A stretch of DNA of 64,000 nucleotides from Salimicrobium humidisoli (GTDB lineage: Bacteria > Bacillota > Bacilli > Bacillales > Halobacillaceae). Within the stretch, counting starts at the first letter, position 1. Each line of letters begins with the position of its first letter. Both the position numbers and the translations under genes were made by a program. This document shows positions 27,828 through 35,143 of this stretch, in pieces. The notes below the pieces were generated by a model, which made no database searches, was not told the origin of the DNA, and saw only the letters and a program-made list of their open reading frames with translations. The stretch is from NCBI RefSeq assembly GCF_002295105.1, contig NZ_NSGH01000009.1, forward strand, positions 1 to 64,000, read 5' to 3'.

Positions 27828-28358
27828 TTAGTCTAGTCGCTCATGCGTAACTACCTTCCGGTTTCCTCCGCCGTATATTTCCTGCTCGGCGCTTATCCGG
27901 TCTATGGCGTCATGGTTCATAAATGACTCGCCGTCGATCCGGCTACTTAACATCGCCTGTTCGCTCACCCAAAACGGGTACTCGTAGTGGGCGTAGTATT
28001 TGTGGCCGCGGTTTTCTTTCGGAGGCTCTTCGACGGTTTTTACCTTACGTTGCTTCCGTTTCTGCAACGTTTTAAGCCCCCGTTTGCATTCGTCGGAACA
28101 GGTGCGCTTGTTATTGCGCTTAGAATCGTCGTGCCATAGGTACCGGCAAAAGTCGCAACGCTTCACGCGCTTATTATCCGGTTTCTGGTCGATGATTGCC
28201 GCCATGAGGTCGAGTAGTTCTTCTCGGTCGGCGTCCGGGTTTTCTTCGAGGTATTGCGCCGTGATTGCTCGGGCGTACTGTATGACGCCTTCACCCGGCT
28301 CCTCGAATAGGTAGTGCCCCGGCTGCAATTCGTTTTCATACGGTTGTTTAATAGTCAA
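27828..28358 (-). CDS. Zinc-finger element protein (176 aa)
   Basis: The helical N-terminus (IQYARAITAQYLEENPDADR, residues about 25-45) is followed by a zinc site, KRCDFCRYLWHDDSKRN..TCSDECKRG, near 83-110, then a Lys/Arg-rich stretch. The C-terminal part contains YAHYEYPFWVSEQ. The CxxC...CxxxC finger recalls CGNR/HTH-type zinc proteins of mobile elements. Probably DNA- or RNA-binding. It lies just downstream (in transcription) of the iteron region. Confidence 0.65.
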   Translation of the reverse strand: MTIKQPYENELQPGHYLFEEPGEGVIQYARAITAQYLEENPDADREELLDLMAAIIDQKPDNKRVKRCDFCRYLWHDDSKRNNKRTCSDECKRGLKTLQKRKQRKVKTVEEPPKENRGHKYYAHYEYPFWVSEQAMLSSRIDGESFMNHDAIDRISAEQEIYGGGNRKVVTHERLD

Positions 28359-28627
28359 TTAAATCTCCCCTTAGATGCGTTATAGTCGTTTGCACAGGCG
28401 CGCGTCGCTGGCGGCCTCATGCTAGGTTTTGAACTTGAAATTCTATGCGAAAATGTATATACCCTCTTATTCCCGACACAATGACTGAGCGTAAGCGAAG
28501 GAATAAGTGTCGAAGGGTTTGAACTTGTACTCGTTCTTTCTTTCGCTCTTCCTGTTAGATGCGCTTTTCTGAGCGTAAGCGAAGGAAAGCATGGTCTTAC
28601 GGTCTTGAACTCGTTACAAACGTAAGT

Positions 28628-28728
28628 TTCTGTAGTACGTTTATATACGTATATTTATATAACGTATCAAAATGAACCGTACCTACGTATCAAAATGATC
28701 CATGCTACGTATCAAAATGATCCGTACC
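28628..28728. repeat. Iterons and AT-rich tract (candidate element origin)
   Basis: Three direct repeats with core CGTATCAAAATGA begin at 28663, 28686 and 28708 (spacing 23 and 22 bp). They adjoin the AT-rich, alternating TTTATATACGTATATTTATA tract. The array lies directly after the winged-helix gene 28731-29279. The sequence GAGCGTAAGCGAAGGA also occurs twice upstream (near 28490 and 28570). No gene in 28359-28730. Confidence 0.65.
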
Positions 28729-28730
28729 CC

Positions 28731-29279
28731 CTAAAACTCCCATCCTTCCGGGTCATCGTCGCCCTCTATCGTTATGCTAAACACCGGCTCTTCTGCGCCC
28801 TCTTCGCCTTCGTTCGGCTCTTCCGCCTCTTTCCTGTATGCGCTGAGCCGTTCCTTGTCGCTCTTTGCGCCTGCCTCAATCTTCTCCAGCCGTTTTTCTA
28901 CGTCCGTCTGTATCTCCGGAAACTTAGCGTACAGACCTTCGAGGGTCGTGACCGGCTTTTTAACGACATATACGTTATTGCCGTGCGTTGGCGACTTCCT
29001 GCGCTCGATCAGGTCGAGTTTTTCCAGCGCCCGTAAGTGACGCTTCACCGTTGCGTTGCCTAGCATACTATCTCGCTCCAATTGCGGAATGGTCGGAAAA
29101 GCGTAGCCGTAATGCGGGTTGTAATAATCGAATAGTAGCTCGTAAATTAGCTTCATGCCCGGCTTAAAGTCCGGGTGCTTCGTATAAACTCGGTTCATAC
29201 TGTTTAGGCTCAACGCGTAATGCTCGTCCACCTGGAACGGATAATTATTGTTGGTCGGTTGTGGTTGCTTAATAGACAT
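28731..29279 (-). CDS. Winged-helix replication-type protein (182 aa)
   Basis: The N-terminal half carries a helix-turn-helix: YGYAFPTIPQLERDSMLGNA, TVKRHLRALEKLDLIERRKS, and a wing ending NNVYVVKKP. This is the DnaD/RepA-N-type N-terminal domain used by plasmid and phage initiators. The C-terminal half is a charged coiled coil and acidic tail. Its 3' end touches the iteron array. Role in element replication is inferred from domain and position. Confidence 0.7.
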   Translation of the reverse strand: MSIKQPQPTNNNYPFQVDEHYALSLNSMNRVYTKHPDFKPGMKLIYELLFDYYNPHYGYAFPTIPQLERDSMLGNATVKRHLRALEKLDLIERRKSPTHGNNVYVVKKPVTTLEGLYAKFPEIQTDVEKRLEKIEAGAKSDKERLSAYRKEAEEPNEGEEGAEEPVFSITIEGDDDPEGWEF

Positions 29280-29301
29280 AAAATAGACTTTCCTTCGTTT
29301 G

Positions 29302-29487
29302 TTATTTAATTACAATGCCGCGTGCTTCCGCGACTTCTGCAAGGTCTGCGGTAAACTTCGCCGTTACCTCGAACACGAATGCGGCGTTACCCTTCGCCTT
29401 TGTGCTCGGCTTGATTTCTATTACACGGTTCCCACGCTTAACTAACTCGTTGGCGATTCCTAGGGACAAAATGACTTTACTGTTCAT
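29302..29487 (-). CDS. DUF5659-like small protein (61 aa)
   Basis: A compact alpha/beta protein: SLGIANELVKRGNRVIEIKP, then NAAFVFEVTAKF and a final helix. The pattern fits the DUF5659 family of short phage and element proteins with unknown function. The ATG follows GAGGAGGTAAAAACGG, and an 18-codon frame from 29533 overlaps the start, perhaps for coupling with the gene before. Confidence 0.55.
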   Translation of the reverse strand: MNSKVILSLGIANELVKRGNRVIEIKPSTKAKGNAAFVFEVTAKFTADLAEVAEARGIVIK

Positions 29488-29529
29488 CCGTTTTTACCTC
29501 CTCGATTGATATGATTCCGCGCACGGCGT

Positions 29530-30471
29530 TCATCGGAATAGTACCCGTAGTCCTTCTAGCGCTTCCCCACTTCCCGCGTAAACAACGCTAGGATTAACGA
29601 TAATGTACTTGCTTCGGGCGTCGCCGTCGTCCTCAACTAGTTTGAAAACGGATTGCCCATTGTATTTAACTTCCCGTAAACTTTGGGATAGCTTTCGTGC
29701 ACTCTGATAACCTATGGCTTCCGCCAATTCTCCTATCGTCATAGCGTTCAACTCGTCCGGGTTGTTCGTAACCGGATTTTTGCAGACGACATTCACCCGG
29801 AAATTAACGTAGGGCAGAACGGAATAAACAAGCCCTAGCTTCTTCATCGACCGCGCGTCGAATTGTCCGTAAAGGTCTTTGATTGTTTTCCGATACATTC
29901 GCGTATGCTGTAACGCTTCCGTAGATTTCGAGGCGTCTTTCGCATGGCCACGGTAGAATACCTCCGGACTCATCATAAGCCCTGCGTCCGTTTCGTGCAG
30001 AATACCGTTCGCTTTCAACTTCCGGTAGAATTGCGAAAACTTATTTCGGCTCATGCCGAGTAGTTCGCCCAGTCCTTTTTTGTCGAGCTTCTTTCCGTTA
30101 GCATGAACGATTAGATTTGTGCCGAACGACATATGAACGCCGATAAACATAAGGCTCGCCAGGTCGGCTTGGTTTAGGTCGGGGAAGCGCTCGTTCATTT
30201 GCTTACACGCTTCATAATAAGCGAAAACAAAACCACCGTTCTCTTCGTTGTGGTCGTGTATAGCTTCCTTCACCTTCGCGCCTTCCTTGCGGCGTTCGAT
30301 CACCTCGCCGGACACAACCGGTAGTAATTCGTACTGGTCGTTGACTACCTCGCCTGTGTCCGTGTCGATTACGTTCCCTTCTTCTACGATGAAGTTTTTC
30401 GTCATGGCCTTCCGTTTTGTCTCCGGGTGTAGTTCTCTGAATGCCTTTTCTTCCGCCTTGTAATCTCTCAT
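29530..30471 (-). CDS. Replication-initiator-like winged-helix protein (313 aa)
   Basis: An acidic N-terminus (VIDTDTGEVVNDQYELLP) precedes a winged-helix region around ADLASLMFIGVHMSFGTNLI, LGELLGMSRNKFSQFYRKLK and GILHETDAGLMMSP, and a second HTH-like segment near TIGELAEAIGYQSARKLSQSL. Two winged-helix modules in about 300 residues match plasmid and phage Rep proteins. Two 21-bp direct repeats lie 42-94 bp upstream of the ATG, probably for autoregulation. RBS GGAAGGGAAGCG. Confidence 0.7.
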   Translation of the reverse strand: MRDYKAEEKAFRELHPETKRKAMTKNFIVEEGNVIDTDTGEVVNDQYELLPVVSGEVIERRKEGAKVKEAIHDHNEENGGFVFAYYEACKQMNERFPDLNQADLASLMFIGVHMSFGTNLIVHANGKKLDKKGLGELLGMSRNKFSQFYRKLKANGILHETDAGLMMSPEVFYRGHAKDASKSTEALQHTRMYRKTIKDLYGQFDARSMKKLGLVYSVLPYVNFRVNVVCKNPVTNNPDELNAMTIGELAEAIGYQSARKLSQSLREVKYNGQSVFKLVEDDGDARSKYIIVNPSVVYAGSGEALEGLRVLFR

Positions 30472-30512
30472 TCAATCGCTTCCCTTCCGTTTGTTTGTAG
30501 CTTGCGTTAAAA

Positions 30513-30565
30513 ATATGTGCCTTTTCGTGTGCAAAATCGGGGAGATATGTGCCTTTTCGTGTGCA
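30513..30565. promoter_or_regulatory. Paired 21-bp direct repeats upstream of the Rep-like gene
   Basis: ATATGTGCCTTTTCGTGTGCA occurs identically at 30513-30533 and 30545-30565, three helical turns apart (32 bp). Position suggests operators or iterons. The remainder of 30566-30998 shows no convincing gene. Confidence 0.6.
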
Positions 30566-30998
30566 TTATTTCCGCCTGTATTTCGCGCCTATATGTCCAT
30601 ATATTGCGTATATATGGCGATTTTCGGCGTTATACTACTACATGTTGTGGTTATATAGTGTTTAGGCTGCGTTTCCCACTCATCTTAATCACTCCATGTT
30701 TGGGAAGTACGGGTGCGAAAATAGGTAATAACGTATAGGCGTAAATAGCGCCCCTTCGCTTACAACCGTTCATAACGCTTAACTCGTCTGGTCGCGGCCC
30801 CGATAAGGGGGCGCAATGGTCTTGAATTTAACCTAGCGATAGCTCCGGCATATAACGCTTTATATCGTAACCTATGAGGCTAACGCCTGCATATCGTCGC
30901 TTCGCTCCTTTATGCGAACCTAACCTTGTAGCGTCCTCTACGGTTACAATACGTTGCTTCCGTTTTCTCCGTTTAACCCTCGCTTCTACCGCCTCCCA

Positions 30999-31223
30999 TT
31001 ACCGGTTATCTGTCGCCAGTTTCGCCCGAGTCAACTCGCTCACCTGCGCTACATATGCCGCCCCGAACTCCTGGCGCAACCTATCGTTTAGAAACTCCGG
31101 ATAAGGCGCGTACATACCTTCGATCTTAGCGATGTATCCCCGGCTTATGCCTACGCGCTCTGCCATTGCGTATTGCGTTAGGCCGTTTAGCTTGCGGATT
31201 GCTATGAATAGCTCTACGCTCAT
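30999..31223 (-). CDS. XRE-family regulator (74 aa)
   Basis: The start at 31223 is supported by GGAGGTGAACG. The HTH reads LNGLTQYAMAERVGISRGYI, AKIEG, then a short C-terminal helix. It is a single-domain Cro/C1-type DNA-binding protein. It precedes the rep genes and directly follows (in transcription) the degenerate repeat array, which is a plausible target. The plus-strand XRE gene at 32472 is oriented away from it. Confidence 0.8.
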   Translation of the reverse strand: MSVELFIAIRKLNGLTQYAMAERVGISRGYIAKIEGMYAPYPEFLNDRLRQEFGAAYVAQVSELTRAKLATDNR

Positions 31224-31309
31224 AGTGCGTTCACCTCCGATTAAGTTAATAAATTTGTTCCTCTTCCGTAAATAAAAAGAGCGGCTTTCTTCCGTCGTGC
31301 CTGCGTAAA

Positions 31310-31756
31310 CCTTCCTCACTACTTAGTGGGACTAACGCCCTCTCGCGTGTATATCCTCTCATTACCTAGTGGGACTAACGGGGCTCTATGTCCCCTACCG
31401 CCCAAAATTCGCACAAACCTTCTTCAATAACTAGTACAACTAAAGCCTTCTCATGTCCCCTTCAACTCCTAGTGGTACTGAGCGCCTTTCATATCCCCTT
31501 CACTCTCTAGTACAAATAACGCCTTCTCGCGTGTATATCCCTTCATACTCTAGTACGACTATGACGCTAAAATATGGCGTTCCCCTTCATAACTTAGTAC
31601 GACTAACGCCTTCTCATGTGTATATGGCTTCCTATCTCCTAGTACAACTAACGCCCTTTCAGACAAGTATCGGAATAAACCTTCCTCATACTCTAGTTGG
31701 ACTGTGACGCTAAAATATGGCTATCCGCATAAACCTTCCTCTACTCCTAGTGCGCA
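31310..31756. repeat. Degenerate array of about ten TAGT-N3-ACTA repeats
   Basis: Units with consensus CTAGTACGACTAACGCC begin near 31322, 31362, 31431, 31468, 31506, 31549, 31596, 31641, 31694 and 31747. They are preceded by CCTTC/CCTCA-rich DNA and separated by 36-70 bp with partly repeated linkers (CTCGCGTGTATAT, ACGCTAAAATATGG). Each core is a small inverted repeat, TAGT-N3-ACTA. A plus-strand frame runs through it by virtue of periodicity, but I do not believe it is coding. Confidence 0.75.
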
Positions 31757-31971
31757 TTTGCCCGCCTCGGACAAGTATCTGACGATAGTCCTGCAAAAAT
31801 TTGCGCCCCCTCCGCCTCACGCAAAAGCCGGCAGCTACGCCAATAGCTACCGTTTTGCTTCGTATATAAATCGGTGAGAAGTTCCGCCACTGCTCGAATA
31901 ATCCGTCCGTTCCCTCGATCGTCCTGACTAATCTGCGCTAATCCATATAAAGCTCGGTTCCTGCGCCCCAA
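31747..31971 (-). CDS. Possible small element protein (74 aa)
   Basis: Would start at a TTG without a good site and overlaps the end of the next gene upstream by 44 bp. It reads LYGLAQISQDDRGNGRIIRA, VAELLTDLYTKQNGSYWRS, helical and coding-like. It may be translated by coupling, or be the other half of a frameshifted gene with 31928-32215. Weakly supported. Confidence 0.35.
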   Translation of the reverse strand: MGRRNRALYGLAQISQDDRGNGRIIRAVAELLTDLYTKQNGSYWRSCRLLREAEGAQIFAGLSSDTCPRRANAH

Positions 31972-32215
31972 CTCCGTCCACTTCCGCCGTTAATTCGTCG
32001 TAAAGCTCCTCGAATTGCTCCGGCGTCCATTCGCCAGCCTCTAACGCCTTCTCCGCAACCCACGCCGGCACGCCTTTCCGCGCCAGGTATTCCTTGATTA
32101 GCGCTTCCTCTGCGTCTGTTGAGTCGTCGGCCCATTCCGCATATTGCTCGGGGTTGGCGCTAAACCTCCGTGGGTCGTTTTCAAGCTGCTCCCATTGCGT
32201 CAAAAGCTCGTTCAT
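31928..32215 (-). CDS. Small acidic element protein (95 aa)
   Basis: ATG at 32215 after GGGGGTGGGGCG. Acidic helices: NELLTQWEQLENDPRRFSAN, DAEEALIKEYLARKGVPAWV, WTPEQFEELYDELTAEVDG. No known domain to my eye. First minus-strand gene of the regulatory region, divergent from the XRE gene at 32472. Confidence 0.55.
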   Translation of the reverse strand: MNELLTQWEQLENDPRRFSANPEQYAEWADDSTDAEEALIKEYLARKGVPAWVAEKALEAGEWTPEQFEELYDELTAEVDGVGAQEPSFIWISAD

Positions 32216-32471
32216 AACGCCCCACCCCCGATTATTAATGCTGCGTAAAGGAATACGAGGGATAAAACCGAAGCCCCTCCATGCAAAAATTCGTTGCTCA
32301 CTACGCCCACCTCCGAGTAAGATTTGCGCCGACTACGTTCTTTAGTCAACGCGATACCTTCACTTTACACCGACTACAAAACGTTGTCAATAGGTGCGCG
32401 TAAATTCTTCCGCCCGACCCGTTAGGCGTGGTACACTAGACGAAACAACCAACGGAAAGCAGGGAAGTACA

Positions 32472-32696
32472 ATGGCGAAGTACATTTCATCGAAGCGATT
32501 GAAAACGATCATGGACGAACGGGGGCTTTCTATCCGCGCCCTGGCGACGGCCACCGGCTTAAAGTACGAAACAATCCGGCGGTTACGGAACGATCAGACG
32601 AAGCAATATCAACGTGATTCTTTGGCGGCTGTCTGCGTAGCTTTAGGCGTAGAGGTGGAAGATATATTGACGCTGGAAGAAGCCGCGGAAGGTTAG
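32472..32696 (+). CDS. XRE-family regulator (74 aa, plus strand)
   Basis: Start at 32472 after GCAGGGAAG. Single HTH domain: KTIMDERGLSIRALATATGL, KYETIRRLRNDQ, then a C-terminal helix VALGVEVEDILTL, typical of Cro/C1-type proteins such as YozG-like regulators. It is one of only two element genes on the plus strand, divergent from the main operon, as expected for a repressor that controls the element's lytic or replicative genes. Confidence 0.8.
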   Translation: MAKYISSKRLKTIMDERGLSIRALATATGLKYETIRRLRNDQTKQYQRDSLAAVCVALGVEVEDILTLEEAAEG

Positions 32697-32709
32697 GCGG
32701 AAAACACCG

Positions 32710-32785
32710 GACGAAAGCTAACGCCAGTTTGACGGTTAAGGAATTGCGCCAGTTGAAGGCGGAGAAGGAACGGGCGGAACAGGCG
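32710..32785. repeat. 76-bp direct repeat, copy 1
   Basis: From GACGAAAGCTAACGCCAG through the 5' end of the next gene. It recurs at 33108-33183, 398 bp away, with a few changes. Copy 2 has no intact gene behind it, so a tandem duplication followed by deletion is likely. Confidence 0.65.
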
Positions 32786-32989
32786 GGGCTTTCGCGGAAT
32801 CAACTCGCCGTAGAAGGACGCATAAGGCCCGCGACGCTCTCCGACCTGGTGAACGGCAAAGTAAAGTCGGTGTCCTTCGCGACGATCATACGTATAGTAG
32901 AAACGCTGGATAAACTCGATTCGTCGCGGAAGCATAACGTAGAAGATATTTTCGTAGTGGCGGAAGAGGCGGAAGAGGACGTAGAGTAA
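32729..32989 (+). CDS. Second plus-strand HTH protein (86 aa)
   Basis: The best start is TTG at 32729, without a clear ribosome binding site; translation may be coupled to the upstream XRE gene, 32 bp away. The HTH covers AGLSRNQLAVEGRIRPATLS and DLVNGKVKSVSFATI, then a helix and a Glu-rich tail. The 5' end lies in the 76-bp repeat. Probably an XRE partner regulator. Confidence 0.6.
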   Translation: MTVKELRQLKAEKERAEQAGLSRNQLAVEGRIRPATLSDLVNGKVKSVSFATIIRIVETLDKLDSSRKHNVEDIFVVAEEAEEDVE

Positions 32990-33107
32990 TCGGAGAGTTA
33001 GGCGGGTCAAACGTAACCACGTGGTTACAGGTCGGGCAACGAGCGTTATACGAAATCGCAACGCTTCCGCCGGAAGAGCGCGAGAAGGAACACGACGGAA
33101 AGAAACC

Positions 33108-33183
33108 CGACGAAAGCTAACGCCAGTTTGACGGTTAAGGAATTGCGCCAGTTGAAGGCGAAGAAGGAACGGGCAGACGGGGC
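33108..33183. repeat. 76-bp direct repeat, copy 2 (gene remnant)
   Basis: Contains a partial 5' copy of the gene at 32729. Just before it (about 33000-33120) a plus-strand frame, VTTWLQVGQRALYEIATLPP..EEREKEHDGKKPDES, ends in a stop and looks like the tail of a phage-type protein with no usable start. The stretch 32990-34049 has no intact gene. Confidence 0.5.
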
Positions 33184-33289
33184 GGACGAAAGCCGGAAAT
33201 GGACGAGATTTTCGCCCCCGAGGTTGCGAAATTTTGCCGGAAAATTTTCGGGGGTCGACCTTCTGTAACCTGAAAGCTAGTTTCGGAGC

Positions 33290-33510
33290 CCCGGCGGGAG
33301 GTTCCAGCGCCCAACGCCCCCGCCCCCTTTTGCGCCTGTGCTCCGCTTGCTTCCGCCTGTGCCGCCCCTCTCCGCCGACTCTCCGATCACCTCCGCCGGT
33401 GCCTTCCGCCCCTGCCGGTGCCTCCGCCTGCTTCGCCGGTGCCCTGCGGTGCCCCTTCCGTTTCCTTCCGTGCCTTCCGGTGCCCTGCGTTGCCTCCCGT
33501 TGCCTTCGGT
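33290..33510. repeat. Low-complexity pyrimidine-rich tract
   Basis: More than 200 bp almost all C and T with few A, built of recurring CCGGTGCC, CCTTCCG and CCGCCTG. The minus strand is purine-rich with many GG and GGG runs. No coding frame is credible. Confidence 0.55.
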
Positions 33511-34049
33511 GAATGACTTGTATGCGACGTGTATATCGTATTCAAAATCAGTTTACATAATACAACCTATGGGAAGTTACCCACGAAACAAAACGTTGAT
33601 ATGACGGCGTTCATCGTACTTCCGAATATTATCGATTATGCACGATTTTATACATCGTTGATATGGCGGGGTTTGTCGGGTGTCTGTTCGTATCGTACAA
33701 CGTATAAAACTACCGTACTTTATGCGTACAGAATACGGGGCAAACTGCGTCTGAATATCGGTCAAACTGCCGCCTAACCTCGCCGTTTACCACATAATAA
33801 CCGGATCACTTTCGCACCTAGCAACCCCCGGAAAGGCCAACGTCTACCAAGCGGATTGACTGCGGTGGGGGTCGGTGTTTTTGCGGTGCGTGCGTCGTGA
33901 ACAGATCGCCCGGCAATTGTTCGGTACTCACTGGCGTACATTTCGCCTACCTCCGCCCCTTCACGTAAACTCTTCTATCGCCATTTCTCCGGAAGTGTGC
34001 CGAGTTTCTTCTATAATATATCCGTAAAGTATTTCGCCTTGACAGACGT

Positions 34050-34877
34050 TTACGTTGCGATTCCCTCCGCCACCTCTTGCGAAATCTCTCGCGACAACTC
34101 TTGCGCGAACCAGTCCGATAATCCCGACGTACTACCTCGGCTTTCCCGCCGTGCTTCGCGTCTACTGATCGTACTTGTTACCGCCTGCCAGGTCGAATAG
34201 AGATAGCCGTTTAAATTGCGTATATACCCTTCTTTAAACCTTCTCATCACGTTCATAAAGGCGCCTGTATAGTCGCTGTGCTCTTCGCATAGGATCGACG
34301 GGTCTACGCTTGCCTTCGATTTGTATAACGTTCCTATGGCGTTGTATAGCCCTTCTACGTCGCCCTCAAAGAACGGGGCCATCACGTCGTATAACCTTTT
34401 CGGAATAGCATGGCGTAACATAGCCGTCCCCGTTTCGTTTGTGTAGTTCTGTATTTCTCGCTTACTCGAAGGTTCTTTCCGGGAATTGCCGCCCTCGTCG
34501 CTTGCATGGCGTGGGTTCTCGGCTGCCTGCCGGTCTGCCACTCGCTCGGACAGGAACGGTTGTATAACGATTATATTCGCCCCTGTGCCGCCTGACTTCG
34601 GACGGGTGAAGGTAACTCTTTCGATGATGTTTAGCGCCTCTAGCTTGCTTAAAATGCGCCGTACAGTTCGCTCGCTTTTCTCCGTGCCTTCTGCGATGGT
34701 GGACGCCTTTAAATGACTGGCGCCGGCATACTTCACGGAATACCTTGCGATAAATCGGAGAACGGTTCGATTACTTGCGGTTAGCTTTTCGTGGTTCGCC
34801 TGTTCGTGCTGGCTTACGTTGTAGTTAAGTTCCTGCGTAGAATTGAACGTTGCATGATCCGATAAATAAATCGTCAT
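34050..34877 (-). CDS. Winged-helix replication/regulatory protein (275 aa)
   Basis: The start at 34877 is chosen because GGGAGGCGAAAC precedes it. The N-terminal domain has LTASNRTVLRFIARYSVKYA, AGASHLKASTIAEGTEKSER, TVRRILSKLEALNIIERVTF: a winged helix as in plasmid and phage initiators and element regulators. The C-terminal half is helical with FMNVMRRFKEGYIRNLNGYL, resembling replication-protein tails. The gene follows int in the same orientation and has its own palindromic promoter at 34937-34966. Confidence 0.65.
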   Translation of the reverse strand: MTIYLSDHATFNSTQELNYNVSQHEQANHEKLTASNRTVLRFIARYSVKYAGASHLKASTIAEGTEKSERTVRRILSKLEALNIIERVTFTRPKSGGTGANIIVIQPFLSERVADRQAAENPRHASDEGGNSRKEPSSKREIQNYTNETGTAMLRHAIPKRLYDVMAPFFEGDVEGLYNAIGTLYKSKASVDPSILCEEHSDYTGAFMNVMRRFKEGYIRNLNGYLYSTWQAVTSTISRREARRESRGSTSGLSDWFAQELSREISQEVAEGIAT

Positions 34878-34936
34878 TGTTTCGCCTCCCATTTACGAAC
34901 GTATGTTCTTTTCGTGGGTAGACGTGCAGAAAACCG

Positions 34937-34966
34937 TTGTACATCGTTTTAAAACTGTGCTACAAT
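34937..34966. promoter_or_regulatory. Palindromic bidirectional promoter
   Basis: Plus strand: TTGTAC-18-TACAAT. Minus strand over the same bases: TTGTAG.. (ending at 34966) 18 bp TACAA. The centre is GTTTTAAAAC. The two polymerase sites overlap fully, so only one could be occupied at a time. Just downstream on plus, GTCTACC-GGC is repeated three times (34993-35022). Confidence 0.6.
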
Positions 34967-34972
34967 GTACGT

Positions 34973-35073
34973 ACTAGGTTGGTTTTGTACGTGTCTACCT
35001 GGCGTCTACCCGGCGTCTACCCACGTATAGAATCTTTAAGGTCTCTGACGTTCCTGCGTCGAGGCCTTTTTTA
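34973..35073 (+). ncRNA. Candidate ~100-nt RNA antisense to the int-rep leader
   Basis: A promoter (34937-34966) and a terminator (AAGGTCTC...GAGGCCTT then TTTTTT, 35038-35073) enclose about 100 nt with no open frame. It would be antisense to any transcript running from int into the winged-helix gene, an arrangement like copy-control RNAs of plasmids. Prediction only. Confidence 0.45.
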
Positions 35074-35075
35074 TT
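35038..35075 (+). terminator. Terminator of the candidate antisense RNA
   Basis: AAGGTCTC pairs with GAGGCCTT (8 bp, one G-T pair), followed by TTTTTTATTT. Confidence 0.65.
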
Positions 35076-35143
35076 TGTGTTCATTCCCGTTGTCCTATAT
35101 AAATAAGTTCTTCTTACCGAAAACGTACACTTGCCCTTCGCCC

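Noticed and set aside
31453-31707. 84-codon plus-strand frame with repeating LVxLTPSxVY units
   Set aside because: It is a by-product of the DNA repeat array; no ribosome binding site and the opposite strand has equally long accidental frames.
31310-31756. CRISPR array
   Set aside because: Repeats are short, degenerate and irregularly spaced, linkers are themselves partly repeated, and no cas gene is near.
33234-33604. Overlapping plus-strand frames rich in Pro, Ser, Arg and Cys
   Set aside because: They run through the C/T-rich low-complexity tract and show no domain or start signal.
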